This document shows, piece after piece, positions 48,203-59,328 of a stretch of 64,000 bases of DNA. Position 1 is the first letter of the stretch. Each line of letters begins with the position of its first letter. Location: positions 1,178,001-1,242,000 of the forward strand of contig MJGA01000006.1 in NCBI GenBank assembly GCA_001910725.1. Reading direction: 5' to 3'. A model generated the notes under the pieces. It did not search any database. It saw only the letters and a list, made by a program, of their open reading frames with translations, and was not told the origin of the DNA. Made by a program: the position numbers and the translations under genes. The stretch is from Phanerodontia chrysosporium (Eukaryota; Basidiomycota; Agaricomycetes; Polyporales; Phanerochaetaceae).

Positions 48203-50813
48203 ATGAAGCTACCCAAGGGCATCGATCACCACGGGCCGCTGCCGCCGCCCCTCGCAAGCATGACCGTCGGAATGTGGCGCATCATATACGAGGCGCGCCC
48301 GAGCCACTTGGCCACGTCGTGGGCCCAGACGTTCTGCAAGTGGAAGCAAGCCGTCCTCGACCAGCATCTCTTGCGCCTGTTCTTTGACATATACAACCTT
48401 GGGCCCGTTCTGTTCCTCTTCTGCATCCTATCGCGCCTCGTCCGTGGCCTCGAGGACGCGTTGGCGATCTACTTCTCGAACCAGGTTATCCGATCGGTGC
48501 GTTCCTGTCCTGGGACAACGTGGCGTCGATGCTCACCGCTTATCAGATCGAGCGGGGCCTTGCCTCTGGATCGCCCGATACTAAGGACATCGTATTTTGG
48601 CTTGCCGGACGCGTCTTCATCAGCGCAGCATTGGCCGTATGGCGTCACCTCACGTTTGTAAACCAGCCATTCGCGTTAGCCCCTAGCTGACGCTTTGCAT
48701 GTGCAGCTCGTTGGCAGACCCGGTGCTGTCGACACGCATTAAGCTGTATTTTGAAGAGTGGGCCATGGAAGGTGATTGTTCTCTCAGGGTACCGGTAGAC
48801 GGCTCGCTAACTGTGTACGCAGCACAAGTCGACATAGACACTGTAGCTATTGGATCTTGTAAGCTGCACGGATGGCAGCGTAGGACACTCCACTGACGGT
48901 GACTCAGTCAGCTCATGCGACATCACACCCCCATCGGCTTGGGGCACCTTATATGCCATTCTCGAAGCTGTCGACGCCTTCTGTGCCGCATCTAGCCAGG
49001 TGCTTCTGGTAGCGTCGATGACGCAGTGTCGCGACGACGGCTGGATGATCTTGGTCGTTTGTCTTGCCAAGCTGATTTCCGACACCGTGCTGTCCGAGCC
49101 GCTGCAATCGCAGGGTGAGTACACCTGCTTTAATTCCTTAGTCTATGGTCTCTAACGCCGTCCGCAGCTTATCTAGCGCAGATTACCAACAATCTATACC
49201 TGCGCATGCGGGCACTCTATACTATTGCTATGGACGTCACCTACAGAAAAGACCTCGTCGGCGGTGCCTTCGGTCGTCATCTCGTCGATGGTATGTCGGA
49301 AGCCATAGCGCACGATTCATTACACCTCTTACACTAGCCTTCAGAGTATAGGCAAGCACGTGAGGCTCTTGGCGATATTTCGGATGAGGTCCCGTACCAC
49401 CTACTTCCAGGACATAGCACCCTTACTTCAAGGGTGTTGATCGAATCAATCAATAATCTCCCGTCGTATGTGGCTCACAGCCGAAAATGAAATCGCTAAA
49501 ACGTCTTGCTGTAGCTCTTTGTCGGTGCAAGCGCTATGCTGCATCCGCGCCAGACATCGTTGTCTTGTCTTACGATGATCGAGCAAGTGTCTTTCAGCCT
49601 TCGGCACTCCGTGGCTCGGATGTCCTACGTGTTGTCCAACCTCTACCGCAATCTCGAGACGATCCGCAGCATCTACAATAAGATTGATGCGCACGCTGAG
49701 AAGCTCAAAGCCGATGAAAAGAAAGTGCGCTACCCAGCAGTAGAGCGCAAGGACCAGCGCGGGATGGAAATACATTTCAAGTACGTGGCCACTTCGAGGA
49801 CACTTCGTCGATACTAACGACGTTCCAGAGATGTCTCCTTCCGTTATCCTCACAGCGACGCGGAGAAATTTGCGCTTCGTAACGTCAACTTCCACATCAA
49901 GCCCTCGTCCCTTGTCGTCATCGTTGGTGCGAACGGCAGCGGCAAGACATCGATCGCCAACCTGCTCTCCGGGTTCTATCCGCCGAGCTCGGCGAGATCC
50001 TGATCGACGGCGTCGACGCCCAGCACTACCGGTCGCTCGACCGGCGCGAGGCGACCGCGCTCCTGTCGCAGGACTACAACATCCTTCCGCTGACGATCTC
50101 CGAGAACATCGCGCTCGGGGACCCGTACGACATCGCGGACGAGTACCGCGTCCAGGAGGCTGCGCGCCTCGGCGGGTCGGCAGACTTTGTGCGTCGTCTG
50201 CCGAACGAGTGGGAAACGGTCTTGCGTCCCGTGTCTTCCGTCAGTCCGCTCGGCTACATTGAGGACGGTCCTCTGAGGAAGGTGATGGACGACCTCGACA
50301 AGTTCACTGATATCTCTGGTAAGCAATTCCCTAGCTGCACACAGTCACCGATTCTGAGATTCCATTCGCAGGTGGCGAGAAGCAGCGGTTAGCCGCGTTA
50401 GTGTCTCTTTCTCCACACCCCGAATCACGCTGACGTATATCGTGTCTAGCTCTCGAGCGTTCATGCGCCTCATGTCACCCAAGATCAAACTAGTGATTGT
50501 GGATGAGCCGACGTCCGCCATGGATCCTCTTGGGGAGTACGAGCTATTCAGGAAGCTGAGGCTCTGCAGCAAGGCCGCACAATGGTCTGCGTCACGCATA
50601 GGTTCGGCCATCTGACAAAATACGCCGACCTGATTTTGTAAGTGTTCACTTCGTATACCTGCAATGTCTGCTTACCAGCAAGCACACATTAGATGCATGG
50701 ACCGTGGATCTGTTGTCGAGTCTGGGAACCACGACGACCTGCTGAGGTCAAATGGTCTGTATGCGAAACTCTACAATGTGCAGGCGGATGGGTTCGCCAC
50801 GGCTGGCCAGTGA
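48203..50813 (+). CDS. ABC-type ATPase with N-terminal hydrophobic region (basidiomycete family, substrate unknown)
   Basis: The start at 48203 (MKLPKGIDHHGPLPPPL) leads into a membrane-like region with hydrophobic segments (LGPVLFLFCILSRLV, IVFWLAGRVFISAALAVW after the first intron), then, after several short exons, one nucleotide-binding domain: Walker A VGANGSGKTS (about 49930), Q-loop LLSQDYNILPL, signature SGGEKQRLAA (across an intron at about 50320-50371), Walker B KLVIVDEPTSAMD and a switch His in VTHRFGHLTKYADL. Frame breaks at 49991 (one G short) and 50553 (one A short) remove this order only on paper. I recall this layout from Agaricomycetes as an ABC protein with a single NBD; it resembles a half-transporter, but the transmembrane part is poorly conserved, so transport is unproven. 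Stop at 50811-50813. Several exon limits are uncertain. Confidence 0.78.
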
Positions 50814-51646
50814 TTGAGCATCTCCACCTGCGTCGCTTGGCACCGTGTAAACATTACTTATGACTAACGTATATATTTCTATTCCTCTGTCTCGTGCCGA
50901 CTGCTTCAGTAGTTGGGCGCGCTAACTTCCGTAGAGGTGCTCTGCTACGAGAAGCGTCGAGAAGGCGAACATGCCCGCTGTAAAACCTGTCAGGACGGCA
51001 GGGAAAGGTAAGTCACTTGATGACTTCTGACCGCTTTCGAGGGTTCACTACCAAACGGTCGCCTAGACGCCTTCGCTATAGAAGTGGATGCAGTGCAGCT
51101 TGACGTCAGGCGCATAAGAGTACGGTCACTGAGGGCCCAACCTCGCCATCTAACCTACAGGATCACCAAATTTGCTTCTTACCTTCTACCCTGCTGACAG
51201 CCCCCATTGCAAAGTCGACGGAACACAGTGGAGTAGCATCGACGGAGTCCGCGTTTTTGCCTTTGATATCCGCGGCGAGACTCGACGAGCAGCAGGACAC
51301 ATGCCATTCGCGTCGCGAACAGCGGTACACGGGGTCCTCTGATTCACGAAGAGGAACGAGTTATCCTCTCCAGCGATCATTATCAGCTTCGCAGCTCACT
51401 GCGATTGCTGCTCTCAGTAGCTCCAAAAGGGCGAGGCGACCATGCGATACAAGACGTAGGAACATCCTGTCCCATGTCGGTGCGTCTCTGCGATTTTTCG
51501 ATCCCCAGGGAGTTGAAGTCATCTTGGCCTGCTCACGGATCGCGCTTTCTGCTGGCTGGCGGGATATAAGAGTCTCAAACTCTTCGATCTTGTCGCTGTA
51601 CCCATCGGCTCTCTTCTCTCCTCGAGAACACTTAGTCCTGGACGCC
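50814..51646. other. Intergenic region upstream of the aquaglyceroporin gene
   Basis: About 830 bp, no supported gene. An open frame covers part of it but only because it continues into the aquaglyceroporin exon. TATAAG at 51565-51570 is about 80 bp before the chosen start and is a plausible TATA element. Confidence 0.45.
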
Positions 51647-53130
51647 ATGGCTTCTGCTGCGTATCGCGAAGACTCTATGCTACCTACGCCACCTCTCGAG
51701 CGTGGGCAGACGAAGGGGTCCGTTCCAACTTCCGTCTCTGAACTTATGCCCTCGCAGACGGGATATCCCGTCACCAAGAGTCGATGGATGTCCTACCGGT
51801 ACGATAGACTTTCTCTTTCATCGTTACTAAAGACCTCAACTGACTTGTCCCCTACAGAGATCTCGTTGTCGAGCCTGCCGGAGAGTTCCTCGGCACGATG
51901 TTCTTGGTCATATTTGGCACTGGAGTCAACTGCCAGGTCACTCTGTCCAGCAATGCGCAGGTCTCTTCGAGTCCCAAAGGCGTGAGTGCCAGCACAGCTT
52001 TCCATGTACGGATATGGTATCGACTCTTCCTTAACAGGACTACGTCTCTGTATGCTTCGGGTGGGCCGCCGGTAAGTAATCTCTTTACCGCTTACGATCG
52101 GCAACAGATGGACTGAGCCCCACAGGGATTGCGCTCGGTGCCTGGGTCTCCGGGGGCATCTCGGGCGGCCATATCAACCCTGCAGTGACCCTCGCCTTCG
52201 CCACGCTGCGCGACTTCCCCTGGCGAAAGGTCCCCGGCTATGTGCTAGCACAACTGCTCGGCGGAATCTGCGGCGCCGGTATTGTGTACGCTAATTATAT
52301 CCACGCCATCGATGCGGTCGAAGGTGGCCGGCATGTGCGCACTGTTCCTGGCACGGCCAGCCTGTTTGGCACGTATGCGGTCAGGGTCCCGCTCTGCTCT
52401 GTTCCTGGAGGTCGTTCGGGCTGATAACGATGTACAGGCTGACTACATGACCTCCGTTTCATGCTTTTTCGAGCAGGTACAGTATTTCCGACCTTTTGCC
52501 TGTAGGTCTCCCTTACGCGTGTGGCACAGTATTTCGGCACCGCGATTCTGCTTCTCGTAATCTGCGCCGTCACGGACAAGAGAAATGCCCCGCCGCCCGC
52601 AGGCCTCGTCCCGCTGGTGCTCTTCGTTACACTCCTGGGGATTGCCGCCTCGCTAGGGATGCAAACTGGTACCGAAGTATTTTTCACATGTAAAGCATTT
52701 GTGACTTATCTTTCTGTAGGATTTGCTCTGAATCCTGCGCGTGATTTCGGTCCGAGAATTCTGACCGCCATGGTGGGCTACGGAAGAGAGGGTGAGTTCA
52801 AAACCTAGCTGTAAATTCCGTCGTTAATAATGTGCTTGTGTCAGTGTTCAATTTCAGGCATCAATACTGGCTGTGGTGCCCGATCATAGCATCCATCCTT
52901 GGAGCGCTCAGTTCGTTTTGTTTCCTCCTTATTTGCATGACATCCTGCTGAATGATAACAGCCGGGACCTTTATCTACGATTTGCTTTTCTATCGAGATG
53001 CTGATAGTGTGCTCAACAAGGGGTAAGAGGTTTAATTCCTGCGCTCGGCACGAAATTTATCTCTCTTGGCAGCGAGAAGGGCTATGCGCAGGGCGACATG
53101 CCCTCTGCAGCTTCTGCTTCTCCAGTCTGA
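51647..53130 (+). CDS. Aquaglyceroporin (MIP family channel)
   Basis: Plasma-membrane channel for glycerol and water. The start at 51647 gives a hydrophilic N-terminal tail of about 60 residues ([20 protein letters not shown]), then six membrane segments with two NPA boxes: [12 protein letters not shown] near 52165-52200 and [12 protein letters not shown] near 52722-52757. The Asp after the second box (NPARD) is typical of glycerol facilitators. Other family blocks: [44 protein letters not shown]. Seven or so short introns are needed; the last (about 53032-53090) leads to a tail ending ASASPV with TGA at 53128-53130; without that splice the stop would be TAA at 53034. All exons join in frame. 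It could export glycerol or admit it for the mitochondrial dehydrogenase encoded 7 kb upstream (inference). Confidence 0.9.
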
Positions 53131-53195
53131 ACTTTGATGCACGTCACCCAGCTAGTACACCTCTGAGCAACGCAGACCTTGCTTAACATCTATTT

Positions 53196-53202
53196 TGAGT
53201 CA
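53196..53202. promoter_or_regulatory. AP-1/Yap1-like site upstream of GST 3
   Basis: TGAGTCA (complement of TGACTCA), 428 bp before the GST 3 start and close to the end of the aquaglyceroporin gene. Confidence 0.4.
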
Positions 53203-53559
53203 CTGTGTAAAATTATGATTCCCCTCTTGTTCGTTGTTACTCTCTGCAGCGCGGAGCATTCACGAAATGATCACTTCCATATCCTCTTATCGATTATCAG
53301 CGCACGCTTGTTGAGATAACTATGAGTTGCCTGCCACACTCTACTTTGCTCCCGCGCGGACTTCAACGTCTGAACTACCATACTCAGCTACTGCTCGGAC
53401 ATAGCAATACCGAAAGCTGCCGGTTCACAAAGGCGTTCCTAGTACAACGTCACTCGACGGGCTTCCTCACGCCGTACCGCACCCAGGGACCAGGAGTCAC
53501 GGTCTTCGTCTCTAATGATGGGGCTAGGCAACGCTGAGTAATCTGCCGAGATTTGCAGA

Positions 53560-53566
53560 TATAAAG
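53560..53566 (+). promoter_or_regulatory. TATA box of GST 3
   Basis: TATAAAG, 58-64 bp upstream of the ATG at 53624. Confidence 0.5.
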
Positions 53567-53623
53567 CAGACGCGAATCGCAGCGGATGTCCAGGCATTGA
53601 GGGTTCTTCTCCCACCTTACAAC

Positions 53624-54438
53624 ATGTCCCTCGAGCCCATCATCTTCTACGACATCCCTGCCAATGAGCCCCGGCAGATGGCATGGGGCCCAAATACCTG
53701 GAAGACGAGGTGCGCCTCTCGGAAGCCGTCTCTGAGGCCCGACACACCATGCTGACGGCGGTCCGCAGATACGTACTGAACTTCAAGGGGCTGAAGTATA
53801 GGACGGAGTGGGTCGAGTACCCAGACATCGAGGCGGTCTGCAAGCAGATCGGTGCGCCAGCGACGGAGAAGAAGCCGGACGGGCGGGACCACTACACGCT
53901 CCCCGTCATCCAGGACCCAAACACGAAGGCGGTCGTCGCCGACTCTGACGCGATCGCCAAGTACCTCGAGAGCACGTACCCTGACACGCCGCGGCTCTTC
54001 CCCGAGGGCACGCGCGCGTTCCAGCACGCGTTCTACCAGCTCGCGCGCCCGAGCGTCCTGATGCCCATCTTCAACATCGTCGTCGCCCGCGTGTGGCAGC
54101 TGCTGCGTCCGCGCAGCCAGGAGTACTTCAGGGCAACCAGGGAGCAGATGCTTGGAAGGAAACTCGAGGAGATCGGCTCCGAGGACGACTGGAAGGCGCT
54201 CGAAAGCGGCCTCGAGAGGATCAAGAGCAGCCTCGACACGAATGGCCCGGGCAAGGACTTGCTCTTGATGGGTGACCGCATCACTTTTGCGGACATCCAG
54301 CTCGCGTCACTCTTCATCTGGTTGCGCGTGTCGGCGGGAGAGGACTCGGAGGATTGGAAGCGCTTCCTCAGCCTGCACGATGGCAAGTGGGCCAAATTCA
54401 TGCAGCAGTTTGCGGCGTACGAGTTTGTGGACATTTAA
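53624..54438 (+). CDS. Glutathione S-transferase, etherase-related (GTE) type, copy 3
   Basis: 251 residues, exons 53624-53709 and 53769-54438. Same architecture, first-exon length and intron phase as copies 1 and 2, but more diverged: EPIIFYDIPANEPRQMAWG, YVLNFKGLKYRTEWVEYPDIE, DGRDHYTLPVI, ITFADIQLASLFIW. It is separated from copies 1-2 by the ABC and aquaglyceroporin genes, so either the duplication was dispersed or those genes were inserted later. Intact, no signal peptide. Likely cytosolic glutathione conjugation or reduction; the substrate may differ because the central helices (RPSVLMPIFNIVVARVWQLL) are quite different. Confidence 0.87.
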
Positions 54439-54602
54439 GTGTATCTTACATGTGATTATCAAAGCATTCCAACTGCGAGGCTCATCCATCGATACATGTC
54501 TATTCGAGATATTCTTCAGTTCTGACCGATCGTAAACGTGGCTTGATGACGAGTCACTTTGAACGAACAGTCTCATTAACGAAGACGGCCAAGCATATCG
54601 AG

Positions 54603-55684
54603 TCACTGGATCATGTACTGCTCGTCGAGAATGTCCAGTTGGACTTGCAGGGCCTGGAACCGATCCGCGACCGCCTGCGCACAATCATTGCATTCCAACA
54701 AGACTGTCAAGGTCCCTCCGCGCGCCATGACGGTCTGACTGGACGTATCTGAAACACAAAACAGGTCAACTACGAAGTGTTCTACACCATCAGTGCAGAA
54801 TAGGAATGTACGGACACCTGGACAGGTTCGTGCCGAGGTCGGACAGGAGCAGGACCCATGCCTCGCGGAGCGCGCGCTGGTTCGCGTTGGTGCAGGCGGG
54901 CGTGCGCGCGTGGGGGGCGGGCGGGGTTTGCAACAGCTCGCGCAACTGGCGCCCACGCTGCGCGAGCATGACGACGAGCTTCTTGTAGTAGACGGCGCCC
55001 ATGCGCTGTGCATGCACATCTGAGACCTGCATGAGGTTGAGGTCCGAAGGTGGCGCGACGCGGCCACGGCGAGCGGGAAGATACCTTGCGCCGCGGCAGC
55101 GATGTAGAAGTCTAGCGGGGCGTGCTCGGCTGCTGCGGCTGCGAGGGCGTAGAGGGGCGTGCTCGGAGAGAGGTGTTCTTCTGCGGACATCCCGTACTCC
55201 GGGAGGGCTTCGATGGCGGCGAGGAGCGTGTCTGGACTCGGCTGGTATGGTGCACATGAGATGTAATAGGCTGTATGCAAGATAACGTTGAGCACTGATG
55301 CCGACATTTCCACACGGATGTGGCCATAGTTCTCGTCGTTCTCGTCGTGTTTATCGGGCGACAGGAGGTGGCCAAACATATTCGATGAAGTGCTGAGGAG
55401 AACCGGGGAGTGGATGTAGAACCGAACATTGTCAGAGGACGTTAGGATGCGATCAGGCAGGATGGCGAGAAGATTGGCATCGGGAGCAAAAGCCGTGGAG
55501 CACTGTAAGAGAGGAAGGCTGGGATCGAGGGGCTGCTGGACTTCCTGGGACGCCAAGCCTATGCTGAGGACCTAGGGGACTCTGAGAAGACTTGGGGCGT
55601 ACGAACCTGGCCCACTTCGCATGCCGGACGCATTGTCCACACGGGTCGAGGCGGCAGGGGTGCTGCGAGGGCCGCTTGTTGCAT
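54603..55684 (-). CDS. BTB/POZ-domain protein
   Basis: Two main exons: a short one from the ATG at 55684 (MQQAALAAPLPPRPVW) and, after an intron ending near 55580, a long one with the BTB-like core: DNVRFYIHSPVLLSTSSNMF, HIRVEMSASVLNVILHTAYY, SPDTLLAAIEALPEYGMS. A helical region follows (DVHAQRMGAVYYKKLVVMLA, ALREAWVLLLSDLG), then a last exon ending at the stop 54603. BTB proteins of this basidiomycete type are thought to act as dimerising adaptors, some for cullin-3 ligases; the target is unknown. One frame break near 55049 (one base of a C pair missing on the coding strand) fits the error pattern seen elsewhere. The TTG-initiated alternatives in the same frame were not chosen. Confidence 0.75.
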
Positions 55685-56879
55685 AGTGTGAAGAATCGAT
55701 GAGGACCGATGTCAGGAGGAGGAGTTGGCAAACCCCGTGGCTAGATGAGGTCGTCAGACGCAGTTACTCTGCTAAGGATCATCATCGCGGATGAGAGCAA
55801 CCCCTACGGGGGCCGTATTGGATACGTTCCAGCCAGCGCCTGGCCCGGTTGAGCTAAACCTTGGAGTGATACCGCACGCCCCTCTGTGCAAGCCTGCACG
55901 CATACACCGCCGCCGTTTGCGAGTAGAGCCAGAGAGACTGTGCAAAGACGTGACAAGATGGCAGTATAAGTCGAGCAACGTTGAGCGATCCAAACCGCGT
56001 CTGGCCGAGCCGCTGCGTTAAATCTGACCGGCAAGGCGCTAACTTCCACCAGAACCAGCATGAAGACGACTGTCACTTCCGCGCACGCCGTTACCAGCCC
56101 GAATTACTGCAATGTGAGAGAGATCGAGGATGAATCGTACCGGTGCGTGCTCTGCGGCTTGACCTAGCCAACACACAGGGGCACTGACACGCCCGGGCTC
56201 GAGGCATCAGCAAAAAAAAGACTGCTAGTTCTAGCTAGACCTGCGATGACCAGGCTACCAGAGCAGGTCAGCGCTTCCAGGCTGGGATTGTGGTTTCCAG
56301 CGCAGACATGCGATCGGTAAGCGTGACCATGCCCATCAGTCTGACACTGTAGACCAGGCTCGCCATTATGGTAAGCTAGGACAGGTATGGCCTGGGCTGG
56401 CAATGCCTGGCAGTGACAGCTATCGCAGGGTGCATATTTGTGCTACATTAGGCTGCTGCTCGGGCCCATTCCATATATTTTAGACAATAAAATCGATTTA
56501 TTCATCTGGAAGCAGTACAGGATACAGTACACGAGTGGCTGGGTGACAAATGCAAAATAGAACAGACGGCTGGCCGTACCACGTACTTGTGCCACCCACA
56601 TGCTAGCCGTGCATGATGCTGATCGTGCTGGACGGATGCTATACGCTAGGCACTGCCAATAGGGGTTCGTTGAAAGTGAACAGCGTGTAGGATACAGCGA
56701 CGAACCTGTCAAAGGAAAAGACTGCTGCGCCTGCAAGTGGACATCAGTACAAAAGGGTCAGAAAGCAGGGAGCTGATCATGTACGTGCACACAATCTTGC
56801 ATCCCAGTGTATCCTGTGTAGCACAGCGGGTCAGATGAGTAATAGGTAAATGTCGACCACCGTCTGCCACAGATTCTCA
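55685..56879. other. Gene-free stretch
   Basis: About 1.2 kb. Only short frames. It lies where the 3' half of the truncated P450 should be, but I find no I-helix, ExxR or haem-binding motif on either strand. A run of eight A near 56214 is the only low-complexity feature. Confidence 0.45.
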
Positions 56880-57720
56880 CCTTTGCTCGCTATCGGAAGT
56901 CTGCGCATGGTCCGGGATCAGCAGCCACGTGAAGACATTCTCGGATACCGTGTGCAGCGCAGTCTGCGTGCATGACAGCATGCCGTCAGCGTGGGAAAGG
57001 TGGGAAGGATGGGGAGGGCGTGGACGGGGAGTGGGGCGCACCTTGAGTCAGGTCATCGTGTGCCCAGCAGGCACGATGTCCTCGTTCTGCCACGGGATGC
57101 GCTGCCCGAAGCCTGCGACGCCAATGACGAACAGGGCGATCTGCACGGCCAAGGCGTGTGCACATGCGGGGCGATCCAGGGGCGCATGCACAGGCGCAAT
57201 CACGAAGAGGCGACAAGGTTATGTCGCACGAATGTGTTCGGGGAGAGGGACGGGCGCGGGTGAGCACATGGTCAGGAAAACGGGAGCAGGCGCACGCACC
57301 AGGAGGGTGATGTCGACGGCGTGGTCGACGTGGATCTCGGCGCGCTCGTGCCAGACGTTCACGAAGAGATCCTGCATGACGAGGCGTGTCTCGTCCCACA
57401 CGAGCTTGTTGTTCCGCTGCGCACAGGGGCCACTCAGAGATGCAGGGTTGGCGGGGAACAGCATGAGGGCGTACCTCGGAGAAAGCGAGCACGGCGATCT
57501 TGTGGTAGCACTTCCAGTGCTCGCCCTCGCTCACGACGACGTTGCCGCCGAAGAAGGTGAGGACCTCATACTGTTCTATCGGTCTCGGAAAGCGCGAGCG
57601 GTGTGTCGTGATTTCCTATAATGGAGATCAGCGGGAGTATGCAGCGGAGAGGGGGGAATTGAATCTTGATGACGTTCGCGTCTGTGACATAGAAAGCTCC
57701 CGATGAACGTGGCGACCTGA
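56880..57720 (-). pseudogene. Cytochrome P450 fragment lacking the haem-binding half
   Basis: Exon-sized minus-strand pieces match the N-terminal half of basidiomycete P450 monooxygenases: GAFYVTDANVIK (about 57700-57655), FPRPIEQYEVLTFFGGNVV then EGEHWKCYHKIAVLAFSE (57618-57482; the C-helix W..YHK motif reads W-K-C-Y-H-K where most have W-K-R-Y-R-K), RNNKLVWDETRLVMQDLFVNVW (57418-57350), HAVDITLL / IALFVIGVAGFGQRIPW (to about 57080) and LHTVSENVFTWLLIPDH (about 56965-56900). Splice sites between them look usable. Nothing after this point resembles the I-helix AGxxT, the ExxR or the Cys-containing haem loop, which should lie at lower coordinates. The enzyme cannot bind haem as it stands, so I call it a truncated relic. 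The N-terminal membrane anchor is also not clear. Confidence 0.7.
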
Positions 57721-59328
57721 CGGGGCCTTTCAGTCAGCGGAGGCGGCAATCTGGCGGGAGATAACGCACTCGGCGAGCCGCACTGCGGGGCATCGGGTAT
57801 CCGTTGTTCTCGCAGTTGTGTGCAACGGTTGCGAGCATGTGCAGGGCAGGTGCATATATGCGTGTAATTGATGTTGTAACTTGATACACGCGTACCGTAA
57901 CTCTGCAGAACAAAGTCGAGAGCACCCCGTTAGCGGGGCAAACGACAATAGCAATCCAACAGCGTACTTCAGAATTTCCCCATAAATGCGCCGTCACCCG
58001 CACCGGCCCGCGCAACAGAGAACAAGGCCTTCCTCGTTGCGCACAACGTTCATCCTGAAGCTCGACTTTGGTGTTCGCACGCGATGGCAAGGCAGCTTGA
58101 CGAGGCAGGGGCAAGCAGGAGTGAGGAACGTGGTGGTATGAGGGAGAGAGCAGGGCAAAGGGGACAGAAGCTTTATATGCGTTGGAGATGGACTTTACTT
58201 CTCGGACGCTTCGACGTTATGTCTCCTTCCGTCTCGGGCATGACGCGTCTGTCACATATTTGAAGTCCTGGTAAGCAGAGAAGGTCACAGGTAAGTCACA
58301 CCGTGACCGGATAAGCCGTCATGTTGTTAGCGTCGGCTTCCGTGCTTTGCGCTAGCACCTTAAGTAGCACAAGCAGAACAGCCGTAAACCCGGCCAAACA
58401 TGGATGTCCTTGCTCTGATATAGATGAGATCGCTGCGCACACCACCTGATACACTTTGATAAGGTGTCTGTCGCACTGCAAAGGTATGCATATATCTGCT
58501 ATCGCGGTGTCGGTGAGGCTTGAGGCCTAGATGAACTTTGGCGCACTGTGTCAGGCTCTGCCGCATGTCGCACACACCACTGTTATGTGCTATTGCGGTG
58601 GCAGCGCCGTGCATTCCGCAGAATCACAAAGCATCTTCGCGCTGCCTTTGCGAACCCCGTTTGGTAATATAAGTTGTGCCCAGATGAGTGAGTGTGCCCC
58701 AGACGCGGAACAATTCGTTGATCCAGTGCTTCGATAGCGCGCTCAGGAAGTAAGACGACAGTAGTTGTCCATTACTGCTCAGGAAATCCCATACAGATAT
58801 TTACATTACCATCCATGACCTTATTAGGAGTCCCATGTCACCCAACGTCAGCACGACGAACCATGGCCAGGTGATACCAGGCGATACCAGACTGGCGCGC
58901 CTTTGCCATCGCAGGCCAGCGCTAGTCTGACTGGCGCCGCCTTGCCAGCCATACCATACCAGATCTGCGACCTATTTTTTTGCTGATGTCAGAAGCTGAG
59001 GGCGAAGACACGAACCCTTTCCCTCAAGCTGAATCAACGCAACTCGATGTGCTCAAAGGGGCCACGGGCTGCATGGCCTGTAGACGATAGCAAGCTATGC
59101 AAGACCCTTGCAAGATCGCGGTTTTGAGTTTCAGCTGGAAGCGGTCCAGTCTTTGACGGTCGGTTCGTCCCCCGGCTCGGCGGTCGCCATTGGCGCCACG
59201 TTCCAACGAAGCAAGTCAATGAGCATAGACTGTACAACACATTTGTAAGATCCTGAGGCCTGTGCCTTTCATTGAGTAAGTTTTGCGATCATGAGAGTGT
59301 GGGGCACTTACTTCTCGTAGAACCGACG
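57721..59328. other. Intergenic region with local repeats
   Basis: About 1.6 kb; the left part might contain the unrecognised first exons of the P450 relic. Around 58867-58970 the motif ATACCAG recurs (GATACCAG twice, CATACCATACCAG once) beside two GACTGGCGC copies, a small repeat cluster. No gene is supported. Confidence 0.4.

Larger units (their letters stand above)
53131..53623. other. Spacer and promoter of the third GST
   Basis: 493 bp without a gene. TGAGTCA at 53196 and TATAAAG at 53560 (about 60 bp before the start) are the only features seen. Confidence 0.45.

Noticed and set aside
44694..54438. A true biosynthetic gene cluster around the GST, ABC and aquaglyceroporin genes
   Set aside because: No core synthase (polyketide, peptide, terpene) or pathway regulator is present; only detoxification and transport genes.
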